Shown in pieces: positions 1-11,790 of a DNA stretch of 64,000 bases; position 1 is the first letter of the stretch; every line of letters begins with the position of its first letter. Made by a program: the position numbers and the translations under genes. The notes beneath the pieces were generated by a model that made no database searches, was not told where the DNA came from, and saw nothing but the letters and a program-made list of their open reading frames with translations. The stretch comes from Ricinus communis (taxonomy: Eukaryota > Streptophyta > Magnoliopsida > Malpighiales > Euphorbiaceae): contig NC_063264.1 in assembly GCF_019578655.1 (NCBI RefSeq), positions 27,241,688-27,305,687 of the forward strand, given 5' to 3'.

Positions 1-466
1 TCCCTAGTTAATAAGTTGGCTACAGATTGGGGGGAAAGGGCATACATACAACAAACTCACATATTGGTTAGTAATAATAATCTGTTTTGACAGAAGAAAA
101 ACAAATGGGTTACAATAATATATATAGATATAGGCAGAAATGAATATGAGGACATTAAGTTAGAAGTTCTTTCTTAGTTGATTTCACCTATAATTATAGC
201 TTTTTATTTACATTTATCTTCTATTAGTTAAAAACTATGTGACATAACAAATTTACACCTCTAGCAAGAGTTATTATGGTTATAAACAAAACTCTACAAT
301 TTTGGATTTTAGAATTATTTTGCTTTACCATTTTGCTTCCCTTACTAGTTTCTGAACTAACTTTGTTATAATTGAAAATGCTTTTATGTCCATTGGTTTC
401 ATGAACAATCATAAAGAATTTTTTAAATAGTTAAGCCCTTGTAGATACACATTAGAAAACAACAAG
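1..466. other. AT-rich 5' flank of the RING-H2 gene
   Basis: No gene is recognised here. The stretch is AT-rich and should contain the promoter of the RING-H2 gene that starts at 467. I could not pick out a convincing TATA box at the expected distance; a TTTAAATA-like run near 421-428 is the nearest candidate and lies very close to the start codon. Confidence 0.4.
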
Positions 467-997
467 ATGATTCCTTCAATCTCTACATTCTTACTTTCCG
501 AAACTCTTTTCCATCCTAATTTCTTCATTTTCATTGGTTTTATAAGTATCATAGTATTTTTCATGACCCTGTTAGTCTTCGTTATTGCTATGTTAATAGT
601 TTTCCTTGCTCTTTACATAACATTTAAGCGTATCTTTCTGCCTCTATTTCTAAGCCAGAGTTTTGACGATTTTGAAATGGTTAGTCGATATAGGATCTTG
701 TACGATCACAGTTTCGAGTCCAATGAAATACTCGACGAACTCATGTGTGCGATACAGGACGAAACCTTACTAAAATTTCATCGTATCGACAAAGTTTTGT
801 CATCCCTAAAATATGGAGATGGTGAAATGAAAACGAAATATGAAGATTGTACAATATGCTTGGACAATTATAATGATGGAGAATCATGCAGAATCTTGCC
901 CTCATGTAAACATATGTTTCATTTGAACTGCATAGATCACTGGTTGAAGAACAGTTTAACATGTCCAATTTGCCGTCAATGTATTTCAGATTTATGA
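467..997 (+). CDS. RING-H2 finger membrane protein (ATL-like E3 ubiquitin ligase)
   Basis: Intronless gene for a 176-residue protein. Residues about 18-57 are strongly hydrophobic and form one or two membrane segments. A middle region of about 65 residues follows, then a C-terminal RING-H2 domain at about 128-169. The zinc ligands are all visible: C128, C131, C147, H149, H152, C155, C166 and C169, with the spacing C-x2-C-x15-C-x-H-x2-H-x2-C-x10-C-x2-C. The segment HWLKNSLTCPICR is typical of the family. Such proteins pass ubiquitin from an E2 enzyme to a substrate, usually at a membrane. The N-terminal membrane segment, small size and lack of introns fit the ATL group, but I do not see the GLD motif typical of many ATLs. 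The ATG at 467 is chosen because the membrane segment follows it directly. The substrate is unknown. Confidence 0.87.
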   Translation: MIPSISTFLLSETLFHPNFFIFIGFISIIVFFMTLLVFVIAMLIVFLALYITFKRIFLPLFLSQSFDDFEMVSRYRILYDHSFESNEILDELMCAIQDETLLKFHRIDKVLSSLKYGDGEMKTKYEDCTICLDNYNDGESCRILPSCKHMFHLNCIDHWLKNSLTCPICRQCISDL

Positions 998-1736
998 GTG
1001 GCAATGTAAATCTTTGCATTTCCAGTATGACCCAGTTTAGCGCAGCTTTTCCATTATCAGTTTCTGGAAAAAGTTAGAAAACAATTTCTACCAAAAGTTA
1101 TTTATTGAATTAAAAACAAAAGTTAAAATAGAAAATCATAATCGAAGAGTTGTGCCAGGCGGGGCTTATGTATGTAGATTAGCTTTTCTCTTCTTTCTTT
1201 CTTTTTTTCTTATATCAATTTATGTTGAAGAGGGGAAGAAGTATGAACACTTCTGTATAATGACTGATATAAAGTATACTTCATTAAAGAAACAAAGCTT
1301 TCATCTAATTCTTAATTTTTTAAAGAAAACTTTCACCTGATTTCTTGACAATAAACAAAGAAATTGGAGTTGTCAGTAAATAAGCCAGAATTTTTAGCAT
1401 GATAAGTGAGAAGCATATTTCACCAATTTCATTATAGAAATGGAGATGATTATTCTCTTATATTTATGAAATTCAGCAAAGTATTTTACTGTTATTGCAA
1501 TGTATTTGATTTTTAAATTTTTTAAATATTTTTGATAAACTACTTCAAATAATTCAAGTTTTTCAAGCTATTTGGCAAAGAGTGAGGTTTGACATAATTA
1601 CTGCAATGCAAGACAAATAATGGGTTACAAATTTAAAGTCCAATTTCTGATCCTATGCTGATTTTGTTGAGGTTCTTTAAATTGTCATGCAGAGTGAACA
1701 TATGCTTTGAATAAAAAAAATTAAGTGGGTTTTGAA

Positions 1737-1767
<31 letters not shown>

Positions 1768-1870
1768 CACTATCCTTGTTTAATATTAGTAATGAATCTT
1801 CTTCTTTTTTTTTTTTAAGAAAAATTGGCTTTCATTAGAGCAAATAATGCTAAAAAAGATAGTAAAAGAA
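998..1870. other. Intergenic DNA, no gene seen
   Basis: AT-rich spacer between the RING-H2 gene and copia element A. It should hold the 3' end of the RING-H2 transcript. Apart from a trinucleotide microsatellite near 1737 and a T tract near 1805-1816, I see nothing specific. Confidence 0.5.
1737..1765. repeat. (AAT)n microsatellite
   Basis: About nine to ten perfect AAT/ATA units in a row. Simple sequence repeat; likely polymorphic in length. Confidence 0.9.
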
Positions 1871-2027
1871 TGAGAGAAATTTAGGGTTGTCATTTATGTT
1901 AGACTTGTCCCGTTTTATAGTTCAAGTTACAGATATACATCAATAATAAGAGATAAATACAAGAAAAGATTACTATAATATTACAACTATGCATTTCATA
2001 TTTATCCTTTTCTATATCCTTTATTAC
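1871..2027 (-). repeat. 3' LTR of copia element A
   Basis: About 157 bp, aligned by eye to 6255-6425. It lacks about 14 bp present in the other copy and carries several substitutions. The inner edge abuts the polypurine tract. Confidence 0.8.
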
Positions 2028-2304
2028 CCTCCCTTCAATTTATGCATAGGGAACTATGCTCAGATTGTTTCGTAGCGTTTGAAAATTAGAATTCAATAAG
2101 CTTTTAGTAAAAATATCTGCCACTTACTCTGTACTTTTGACAAATCGAACTGCAATATCTCCCCATTGGACACGCTCTCGTACAAAATGGAGGTATATCT
2201 CAATATGTTTTGTTCTTGCATGATTTACTGAATTTGCTGCCAAGTGGATGATATATGATCAAAAAATACTTCCACAAGCAAAGAAATTTAAATATGAAGA
2301 TCAC

Positions 2305-3480
2305 TCAACAGAGATCGAAGCCAACAAATTTCTGCAACAACTGTAGCAAGTGCGTGATACTCTGATTCAGTATTACTGCGAGAAACCGTGTTCTACTTTT
2401 TAGCAAGCCATAATACAAGTGTATTACCAAAAAATACACAAAAACCCGTTGTAGACCTTCTAATATCCGGACAACCAGCCCAATCTGCATCACTAAATGC
2501 CACGAGATTATTAAGAGAAGAAGGATGAATAGTTAAGCCATAAGGGATAGTCCTTTTAACATACCTTAAAATCCATTTGATAAGTTGCCAGTGAAATTCC
2601 ATCGGATTATGTATGTATTGACATATAAAATTTACCACACATGCAATATCGGGTCTTGTGAAGGTCATGTATTGTAGTCCTCTAACAATACTATGGTAAA
2701 AAGTGGCATCTTGAAAGTCTTTTGATACAAAGGAACAACGAATTTTAAGGAAGAGGAGTACTTACTGCTTTACAATCTTGCAAATCTATTTTCTCAAGCA
2801 ATTCGTAGGCATATTTCTGTTGTGTTAGGAAGATTCCATCCTCTTTCTTTTTAACTTTAATATCGAGAAAGTAATAAATTTCTCCCAAATCTTTCATTGC
2901 AAACTCTTTAGCTGACAACTCGATAATTGATCTAAGCAACAAAGATGAGATGATGTTAGTATTATATTATCAACATAAAGGAGCAATACTGTCATCTCCC
3001 CCATTCTTATGGTAAATAAACATATTATAGTCAGAATTGCTGCCTAAAAACCCAATAGACTGTAAATAAACTATGAACCAGTGATACCATGCACGTGGAG
3101 CTTGTTGTATCCTATAAAGAGCTTTGTTTAGCTTCCAAATAAATTTTAGATGTCTTGAATCTATATAGCCTGGTGGCTGTCTCATGTATACATCCTCCTT
3201 AATTTTGCCATGAATAAACTTTTTACATCGAGTTAGTGCACCTGCCAACTTTTTGATACTGCTAACGTCAAAACTAACCGAATAGTAGCTGGCTTAACCA
3301 CTAGGCTAAAATTTTCGATAAAATCAATTCTTGGCCTTTTGCGTGTACCCTTGTGCTACCAATCTTGCTTTATGCCTTTCAATCGAGCCATCAGCTTTAA
3401 GCTTTGTCTTGTATATCCACTTATATCCCATAATATTAATCAGTGTTTTCGTCTTAAGAACCAAAATTCATGTGTTATTA
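2305..3480 (-). pseudogene. Reverse transcriptase and RNase H remnant of copia element A
   Basis: Open segments 2970-3248, 2745-2942, 2393-2668 and 2305-2493 in different frames together show copia reverse transcriptase and RNase H. Visible pieces are KLNKALYRIQQAPRAWY, FAMKDLGEIYYFLDIKV and the RNase H segment FSDADWAGCPDIRRSTTGF. The catalytic YVDD box is not clear: the frame breaks close to where it should be (about 2945-2990). The first half of the domain lies at about 3250-3480 and is also interrupted. Frameshifts and stops make it nonfunctional. Confidence 0.82.
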
Positions 3481-3804
3481 GTAATAAGAGCATTGTACTC
3501 TTGATTCATTGCCTCCTCCAATACGGGTATTTGATGGCTTGGGTAAAGGTTTTAGGCTCAAGTGAGGTTTTTATGAGTAGAGAAAATGATTGTTTTTATT
3601 TTTGAGTTCCATTTTGAAGATGAGTAGTCATTGGATGTTGTTTTCCCATTGGTGGTATGGTGGGTATTCTATATATTTAGGGTAGTTTGGGACGTGGTTT
3701 GGTTGGAATGAGATTTTATGGCGATAAGTGATTATGTGATTGGATTGAATTTAGATGGGAGGTTATTGAGGTGGAAAACTCTTGTGGAGAGGTTAAAGTT
3801 GCAG

Positions 3805-4800
3805 TTAACTGATGAGTGTGATTAGTGGCAATTTGGTTGGATAAAGGATAGGAATTACATGTGTAGGATTATGAAAAGATCCCAAAATATTACAATTTTC
3901 GCTAGAATTGGTAAATGATGCAAAGGCAACATTCCTTACATATGGAAATTCATTTTCAATAAAGTAAACATATCTTGAAATAAGAACAGTTCCCGTATCA
4001 AAATCATAACACTTATAACCTTTTCGATTGTTAGCATAACTCAAGAATAGACACAACTTTATTCTAGGTTCTAACTTGTTTAGTTTAGGATGTAAAATTT
4101 ATGGATAACAACTACATCCAAAAACTCTTAGTATAGAAAGATTGAGTTTTCCTTTGAATAACAGTTTATGTGGGCTGCAATAAGAGATAGTAGAGTGTGG
4201 AATTTTATTCAAGGTGTATACAGCAGCTGACAAGGCTTCAACCCAAAATTGTGGAGGCAAAAAGGCTTGGAAAAGCAAAGCTCTTAAGCATTGAGCAATG
4301 TACGATGCATTCTTGTTGCGGTGTATAAAGGTAAGATATTCTTTATTCAATTCCACTATCATGAAATAATTTGTTAAATTTGGTGTTTAAAAACTCACCC
4401 CCTCCATCACTTGGAACTTTTTAATTTTAGTGCAAAACTTATTCTTAAAATGAACAAACTTTTATAAACCTCAGGTTTGAATTTCAAACAGTAAATCCAA
4501 CAATACTTAGAATAACCATTAAGAAGTAAACATAACATTTGTCACTAGAAAAAGATAGTACTGGTGACTGTCAAACATCTGAATGAACAATAGAAAAATG
4601 TTTCTCAGCTACATTTATTGAATCTGAAAATAGCGATTTAACCTGTTTGCCGAGATGACAAGCATGACAATTTCCATCTAAAATAATAGATGAGCAAATA
4701 CTTAAATTTTATTGGACAAATTTTTAAAAAACTGGTAGTCCAGGATGTGCAAAACGTTAATGCCATGTAGAAGGTGAGACTCGAGATGCAACAAATATAG
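3805..4800 (-). pseudogene. Integrase remnant of copia element A
   Basis: The open segment 4099-4362 matches the C-terminal side of a copia integrase core: LPPQFWVEALSAAVYTLNKI, then FGCSCYP. The segment 3805-4056 continues with the region after the core (FLSYANNRKGYKCYDFD). Stretches between 4370 and about 4800 correspond to the core and zinc-binding region but are too broken to follow residue by residue. Confidence 0.72.
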
Positions 4801-5001
4801 TAGTTGTTATGGGAGATTTTTTATGAAAGAAAATGGGTTGAGGCTACTTGAACTACTGCAATGATGTAGAGTCCTCTTGTTGGAAGGATCCTTCATTGGA
4901 AAACCATTTGAGTCAAATTTTATTGAACAAGAATTGTGCTTTGTAAATCGACAGATAAAAATTAAGTATTTTGTCTATGGAAAGAACAACAAGTACATCT
5001 T

Positions 5002-6076
5002 TTAATAAAAATTGAGACATTTAATCTTTTTAGTTCCAATATGAGTGATAGGAAGGTTAGTTCCATCACCAACTTGCATTGTATCATTTCCCAAATAAGT
5101 AGTATAAGGATCAAGCATACTTGGTGTGTTTGTCATATGATATGTGGCTCTAATGTTGGCATGCCAAGTATCAATTGTCATGACTCTTGCATATGAATAC
5201 AAGCATATGGTGCAATAGTTTGGACAGTTCTTTGCATTGTGATTATAATTATCACATAATTGGCATTGCACTGGAGGAGAGCCAAGAAGAGATGCTTGAT
5301 TTGAATAGTTTTTGGCAAGGACTTCGATTGAAATTATTATAGTTGTGAAAACTGTTGAATCACCCTCGGCCTTGATTGTGAAAAGATCTGAAATTATTTC
5401 CACGCCCAAAATTATATCCACCATGATTTTGAAAAGAAGAAAATAATAAATTATTTCCTTGTCATCCACCATGTTGATTATTAAAGCCTCGATTTTGTCG
5501 AAAGGAATTTCCACGACTTCTAATGGTCATTAATGCTTGATGAGACTCAGAACGGACATGCATATTATCACCACCTCTAGTAGTTAATAAAGCTTGATGA
5601 GATTCAAAAGAGACAGGTGTGTACTTTTGTATATGTACCTCATGAGTAAGTAAAAAATATCTAAGTTCCATATACGAAGGCAAAGGTTTTTTTGCTGACA
5701 TAATTATCACAACATCAGAGTATTCTTGAGATAAGCCAGCCAAAATATTTAGTATAATATCATCATCATCATCAACTAAATATCCAATTGAATATAAAGA
5801 ATCTGCAATTGATTTGATTTTGTGTAAGTATTCAGCCATTATTTGAGTTCCCTTTGTTGCTTGATTGAAACTTAATTTCAACTGTAAATATTTAACATTT
5901 ATATGATCTTGAAAATGTTTTTCAACATCATTCCATATAATCAGCTTGAAGCCACATGTGTACGTAGAATTAAGAACCACAACACCTGTAGAATCAATGA
6001 TAGAGGATGGAGGGCAAGGAGAAGTACCATCTATATGGCCTAGAACTTGATGACAACGAAGAATATTAGTAAACAA
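5002..6076 (-). pseudogene. Gag, zinc knuckle and protease remnant of copia element A
   Basis: Segment 5462-6076 is a copia gag polyprotein piece (UBN2/RVT gag type): it begins LRCHQVLGHIDGTSPCPPSS and includes DDIILNILAGLSQEYSDVV. Segment 5002-5514, in another frame, has a CCHC zinc knuckle, CQLCDNYNHNAKNC, and then the protease region. There the usual aspartate-containing triad is replaced (WHANIRATYHMT), so protease activity is lost. The two pieces overlap in different frames, showing a frameshift near 5470-5510. Confidence 0.82.
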
Positions 6077-6254
6077 TATTTTTCAGGTACATGATCTTTT
6101 ATCTTAGAAAAGTATATTTGAGTATTGAGTCAAAAAGGAAGATGTAGATAAGGTAGGGTTGGGAGAGTAGAAACATTTTGAGAGGAGGTAAAAGAAGAAG
6201 AATTTGAATGGGAAGAGCTAGATAAATACATTATGCTCTTATACCATAAAATAG

Positions 6255-6425
6255 TGAGAAATTCAGGATTGCTATTTATGTTAGGCTTGACCTCTTTTAT
6301 ATTATATTGATAACAATTTTAAGTTACAGATTTACATCAATAATAAGAGATAAATACAAGAAAAGATTACTATCAGATTACAACTATGCATTTCATGTTT
6401 ATCCTTTTCTATATCCTCTATTACA
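6255..6425 (-). repeat. 5' LTR of copia element A
   Basis: 171 bp with TG...CA ends on the minus strand, followed on that strand by a primer binding site at 6235-6248. Homologous to 1871-2027. Confidence 0.82.
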
Positions 6426-6977
6426 TAGATTATCTACAACTAAAGAACATAGGCTACTGAGTAACATCAAACGAATCTAAAACTAGCCGAATATCCGCAT
6501 CACTATTTGAAGAGGACCCAGCCATGGAGACGTTTGCAGAAGCTTATTAACAATTACTTGAGCATAAATTTCAACATCAATTATGTTAAATCAATAATCT
6601 CTTACAATCGAAAGATAAAAAAAAAGTAAGGCTTTAGCTTTAATAAAAAAAACTTAATGTTAAGGACATTAACTTCCTTTCTACTTATAAAAACCATAAT
6701 GCCGCCCTCATTATCTCGATCACCACCCCATATGCAGTAATACCAATCTATAGGAGGAAAAAAGCACCACTCTTAGTTCCATCAAAACTTCAGTAGTTCA
6801 CTTTTGCAACAACTTTTGATTATTTGCAACAACTTTTAACAAAAAACCCTAAATTCAAAGGCAATCTCATAGATTCTAACACTCCTCCTTGAGATTGGCA
6901 TTGGACATGCCAAGCTTGAACTTCAAAAGATCAATTATTGCTCTTGAAAGGGACTTTGTGAATAGATCAGCTAGTTG
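6426..6977 (-). mobile_element. Copia remnant B, left part: 3' LTR and end of pol
   Basis: On the minus strand, 6882-6977 encodes the end of a copia polyprotein (ADLFTKSL at the junction, then KLGMSNANLKEEC) followed by a purine tract and an LTR start, TGTTAGAATC, at 6872-6881. The LTR must extend leftwards from 6881; its far end is not clear and may lie anywhere between about 6430 and 6600. The other part of this remnant is at 15690-15995, on the far side of element C. Joined across element C, the reading frame through RNase H continues. Confidence 0.72.
6973..6977. repeat. Target site duplication AGTTG of element C (left copy)
   Basis: AGTTG directly left of the LTR edge at 6978; the same five bases follow the other LTR at 15690-15694. 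A perfect 5-bp duplication proves insertion of element C into copia remnant B. Confidence 0.92.
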
Positions 6978-7509
6978 TGTTAGACTTTATTATCTATAAT
7001 AATCAATGAATATTCCATGAAAACACATACAAATCATAGATATCAAAACTCATATTGATTATCAAATCTTAATACCTAAAACTATTATGCCATAATTATT
7101 AAGAAAGTCTAGCCATAAATACATGTCTTTATTATAGCAATCAAATATTTTATGGAATGAATGATGAACGAGTGCTTGAATCAACATGTATGACTTTTCT
7201 TAGTCAAATCTTTGAATTCTTTAGAGTTTCTTACCTTTTGTCTTTGATGGGTAGAGAATATAAGTTGTCGTATGATTTAACGTATTGAGAACTATAACCT
7301 AGGAGTCTTTATATACTAACCTAATAGGATCCTATTAAGCCTATATGGGTTAGAAAATAAGATCCACCCATTTAACCCATACAAAAATCTAGAAGTCTAT
7401 TAGCTCTACATAAATGAATCACTTTAAATAAGCCCACTAATAAAACTAGTATTGATATAATTGTCTTTAAATATGTAAGTCCACATAATAGAGATTAAAA
7501 GACCTAACA
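6978..7509 (-). repeat. 3' LTR of copia element C
   Basis: 532 bp, homologous along its whole length to 15160-15689. Short inverted ends TGTTAG/CTAACA. Confidence 0.92.
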
Positions 7510-7647
7510 ATCTCCCACTTAGGCTACATATGAGACTTGAAACAATTATATCAGATGAAATTTCTTATGTGTACATTGTCTTGCTATTTCATTAGATTTC
7601 CCCTTAGGTATAATTTGGTCCATTGAGATCATGGCGGCTTTCATTAC

Positions 7648-10502
7648 TGTCACGACCCCATTTGTGGGCCCATGATTGGCACTAGGGAATGGGTAAGTGT
7701 AAGGCCACCGAATCTCGTAGTAAGCCTGACACTCACTGATTTAATTAAATCTCATCTCATTTTACTGATGCCATAATTATCTTAACAGTTAAATTTACAT
7801 AATTAATTCGGTCTGCCAGAAGAATAATGCGAGACCTGAAACTACGGAAAATTACAACTGATACATCTACTGTTACTACTGCGGAGAATATAAGAATTTA
7901 CAAATTTACATACCAAATCAAATACACCACCCGATGATGAAGGAGTTGGATTACGAGATAAGAGTCACGGAAAGACTAACAGTCACGGATCTGAAAAAAA
8001 GTAAAATTGAGACTGTTAGTCTTAAGAGTGAGTCAAAATCATATATCTAAAAATATTTACATATACTTCGATCATACATTTATTTATTTTGAAATAAACA
8101 TAAGTCATATAAAAACATACGTGTCATGCCATGTTTAAATTAAATAAAATAATTTTCACACGCTACGGGTCGGAGTACTCCAGTAGAACCCTTATCCCAA
8201 CACAAATATCTTAATCAATCTCCATACTGACATTACGACTAATCTCAACTCTAACATCCCAACTAATATCATTCTAATAGGACTGGCGTCTAGAGAGTGA
8301 AGCTCGATCAGGGACCTTACCTCTAGTCTGGTCACTTGTCTTAGCCTTTCGGCTCTCTTAATCCTACAGGTCTGGCGCCTAGAGAGCAAGCTCGATCAGG
8401 TCCTTACCTCTAACCTGAACACTTGATTTCCAACTAAGCCAGCGCCCAGAGAGCAAGCTCGATCAGGGACCTTACCTCCGACAAACACACTCTACTAAGT
8501 CCAGAGAGCGATGCTCGACTAGGGCACGTCCCAAACTTTCCTTTTTAAATTTACCATTTTACCCCTTTTCCATCACTCACGGATTTATACCGGTACACTC
8601 ATCAAACCAATATGTTCTACTATCGTCCCAACCCGTGCCATCATGTAATAATAAAATTAATGATAAAGGAAATGATATATAAATGAATAGTAATCAAAAG
8701 TATGATATAAATGAATAATTTGAGCTTGCAATAAAATAATCACGATAGCAAATCAAAAAGTTATACATGACACCTGCATAATCGATATATGACTTTAACT
8801 CACAGCTTTGGCGACCTCCTAGCTCTGCTCCGGTGCCTCGGTTGGAGCGAGCCGAACAAACAGATTATCTAATCATGGAAAAAAATTTATCAAAACGCTG
8901 AAACAATTGACCATTAATCCTAGGTCTAGAATCCTAGGATTGACTGTCTAAGAATCTCGACTCAGAAGAATTCTACCGAAAATCCGGCAGAATCTCCACT
9001 AAAATACGGACATTTACCCCTATAAAATGGGTCCGAGACCTGCCAGAAAAATACTTCAAATATTCATCAATTTAATACAACCGGAGTCGGATCCCCAAGA
9101 CTTCACTAATTTCCCGACTCCGCCACACAGCACAAAAATCACGACTACAGCAGGCAGTTCGACAAACTATTATTTTTGACTCACAAATATCATCTAATAC
9201 TCAACACAAATCAATAAGCATAAATTAAATCAAAGAATTCTTAAATCAATAACCAGAGAAAAATTACTGAGACGCTTAATTGCTCGGTCGACTCGCCTCC
9301 AGCCACCGGAGTCCGATCGACGATCTGAACACACCTTCGGACTCGAAACGACGTGCTGATGACGATCCCTGCTTCTGATTTTTCGATCCAACCCCCGATC
9401 ATCCGGAGAGATTTACGAACGATCTCGGCCATCGATTTACAAACGGAGTCCGATCGCCATGAAACCGATGCCATTACGAAGCTTGAGCTGAGGAGAGTCC
9501 GGATATGTCCTCCGATCATCCATACCCCGCCGGAGATCGCCGGAAAAGTTGAAAAACACCGGCTGCCCTCTACTTTCTCTCTCCACCGGGTCTTCCGTTT
9601 CCGGCCACCACATTCGACACCGCCGCCGCCAAAACAAAGCCAAGACCGAGGGGAGTCGATCGCCACCAAGATCCGCCACGCCGGAAGCGCCGCGGCGACA
9701 AGGAAGCTTGACCGCCTTCCTCCTCAGCGTCTTCTTTGCCATAGCGCCCTGCCGTGATGCGCACGGACGCCGCCTTTCTCCTACTTCTTCGGCCATCTCC
9801 CCCTCCCCCGATTCCTTCTCTTCCTTTTCTTCTTTCTTTCCTCCCAATATTTACATTATGCCTCCAAACTTTCCTTCCTTACAGTTAGGTCCCTCAACTT
9901 TTTTAATTACTTACAATCTCGTCCTGCACAATTTCTAATTAATCCCTACACTTATTTTACCTTTCAATTAAGCCCCTAGCTATTTGATTTGGGCCAAATT
10001 AAAATTATTAAAAATACCAATTATATATATACCCTTGCCGACACATTTAATTACAAAAATACCAAACATACAAATTTTTATTAAACCACCATAATAATAA
10101 AATTATACTTTTAATTCTCATCCCAAAATAAATTTTCAATTTAGTGCTAACACGCAATTAAATTAAATAACCAATTTCTCCAAAATTCTTTTATAAAAAC
10201 ACCCTTTACAAATTCTTCCATAATTCTCCAATATATATATATATATATATTTGGGAAAAAATTGAAATGACCAAAAATATAATTTATTTCTCAAATAATT
10301 TACTTTAATTTTTTAAAAAAAAATTCAAACTAATAGGATATAGAAAATAACTCCTTTATTTGTCTAATATTAAATTTTAAATTACATTTAAATCATTCCA
10401 ATTAAACCAAATAGAAATAAAGTTAAAATTAATTTAAATAAAAACTCATTTATTAATCATTATTAATATAATCATTATTAAAGGAAAATTTCGGATATTA
10501 CA
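7648..10502 (+). mobile_element. Solo LTR of a large-LTR family (copy 1), inside element C
   Basis: Starts TGTCACGACCC and ends GGATATTACA, with a perfect 5-bp duplication ATTAC on both sides (7643-7647 and 10503-10507). There is only one copy and no internal coding domain, so it is a solo LTR of 2,855 bp left by LTR-LTR recombination. A homologue lies at 29166-31969. It holds a GC-rich tract at about 9270-9850, unlike its surroundings, a short tandem repeat at 8281-8530 and T-rich blocks near 9860-9990. Strand is given by convention only. The parent element is probably a Ty3/gypsy type, but no internal sequence is present to prove this. Open frames in 9241-9938 overlap on both strands and match nothing I know. 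Confidence 0.85.
8281..8530 (+). repeat. Degenerate tandem repeat inside solo LTR 1
   Basis: Four imperfect units, each with a core like AGAGAGCAAGCTCGATCAGG followed by a variable TACCTC stretch. The fourth unit is the shortest. The same array, diverged, occurs at 29725-29890 in solo LTR 2, so it belongs to the LTR family. Confidence 0.8.
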
Positions 10503-10507
10503 ATTAC

Positions 10508-11406
10508 ATACAGGCGTGATTAAACCTTCAATGCTCGCCATATTTATATATTCAATAACATAGATAAAGCATGGATGAGTGGTATGGAGATTACACGCAA
10601 TGTGATCTCAAAATATGCCTATTTTCAACTGGTTCTACTTTATTCTTTAGAGAGATTAATCCATAATCACAATCAAATTCAAAGATATAAAAATGAAATG
10701 AATCATAAGCTTTATTATGCATAAATATAACCATATAAACATATATCAATCCATAGAACATCCAAAAGTAAAACTCCTACTAAATCAAGATATCACTAAA
10801 TATGCCCACACCCATATAAGCTGTGTGCTCATGAAAGACATTAGGTGGCAAACCCTTAATCAACGGATCCGCTATCGTGGAGTTTGCCCCTATATGTTTT
10901 ATACAAATTTGACCACTCTAAACTCTCTCTTTAACAGATATAAACTTGATGTCAAATATGTTTTGACTTTACAGAGCTTCTGTTATTATAGGAATATAAA
11001 ACTGTAGATTTATTGTCACATAATAAACTTAATGGCCTTTCAATGCCATTAACTACACGCAGCCCTATGAAATTTTTTTACAGCTATATCCCATGATTAA
11101 ATGCCTCAAAACAAGCTATGATCTCTAGCCATGGTTGAAGAAGCTATGAGTGTCTGTTTGACACTTTTTCAAGATATAGCTCCTCTAGTCAACATAAGAA
11201 CATAGCCCGAAGTGGATCGTTTACTATCTTGACATCCTGCAAAATTGGAATCAGAAATTCAAAATACCTAGTGATCTCTAAATTGTCTGATATTTTATAT
11301 GTTAGCGTGAAGCCCTTTGTTCTTTGTAAATACTGCATAACCCATTTGGTTGCTTTCTAATGATACATTCTTGTATGCCTAACATAAAAGTGGCGTCCCC
11401 AAGATC
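10508..11406 (-). pseudogene. Decayed RNase H and C-terminal pol region of element C
   Basis: This stretch lies between the solo LTR and the recognisable reverse transcriptase and occupies the place where RNase H should be. No long frame is left. I assign it from position in the element more than from motifs. Confidence 0.45.
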
Positions 11407-11790
11407 CTACATCTCAAAATTCTTAGTGAGAAATTTTTTGGTTTCATGCAATAAGCCTATATCATTACTAGCCAGCAATATGTCATCAATATACAACACA
11501 AGAAAAATAAACCTACTCCCACTTAACTTGTGATATACATAATCATCAACTATGTTTACCTTAAAACTATATGAGGTAATCACTTGATGAAATTTATGAT
11601 ACCATTGACGAGAAGCCTGTTTGAGACCATAGATGGATTTCTTTAATTTACACACCATAGAATTTGAACCTTTGGATTCAAAAACTTTTGGGTGAACTAT
11701 ATAAATTATTTCATTAATGCCTCCATTGAGAAATATTATTTTTACATCTATTTGATGTAGCTCTAAATCAAAATGAGCTATAAGTGCCAT
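11407..11790 (-). pseudogene. Reverse transcriptase fragment of element C
   Basis: A 127-codon open stretch with copia reverse transcriptase signatures: QIDVKIIFLNGGINE, then KKSIYGLKQASRQWYHKF, and the catalytic box LYIDDILLASND. The two adjacent aspartates are intact. The palm region is therefore present, but the frame is closed at both ends and the rest of the domain is broken, so no working enzyme is expected. Confidence 0.85.

Larger units (their letters stand above)
1871..6425 (-). mobile_element. Ty1/copia LTR retrotransposon A, decayed
   Basis: The element reads right to left. The right (5') LTR is 6255-6425 and the left (3') LTR about 1871-2027; they share long runs such as ATCAATAATAAGAGATAAAT. 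On the minus strand the 5' LTR starts TGTAATAGAGG and ends TTTCTCA, the usual TG...CA. The primer binding site (TGGTATAAGAGC, near initiator tRNA-Met) is at 6235-6248. A purine tract (GAAGGGAGGG) ends next to the 3' LTR at about 2028-2038. The order inside is gag, zinc knuckle/protease, integrase, reverse transcriptase, RNase H, the Ty1/copia order. All reading frames are broken. The flanks (AAGAA left, TAGAT right) do not match, so the target duplication has decayed or the ends differ by a few bases from those given. Confidence 0.85.

Noticed and set aside
9241..9938. Several overlapping open frames of 129-142 codons on both strands
   Set aside because: They lie in the GC-rich tract of a solo LTR, overlap each other on opposite strands, resemble no known family, and have no counterpart frame conserved at 30430-31150. 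High GC lowers stop frequency and explains them.
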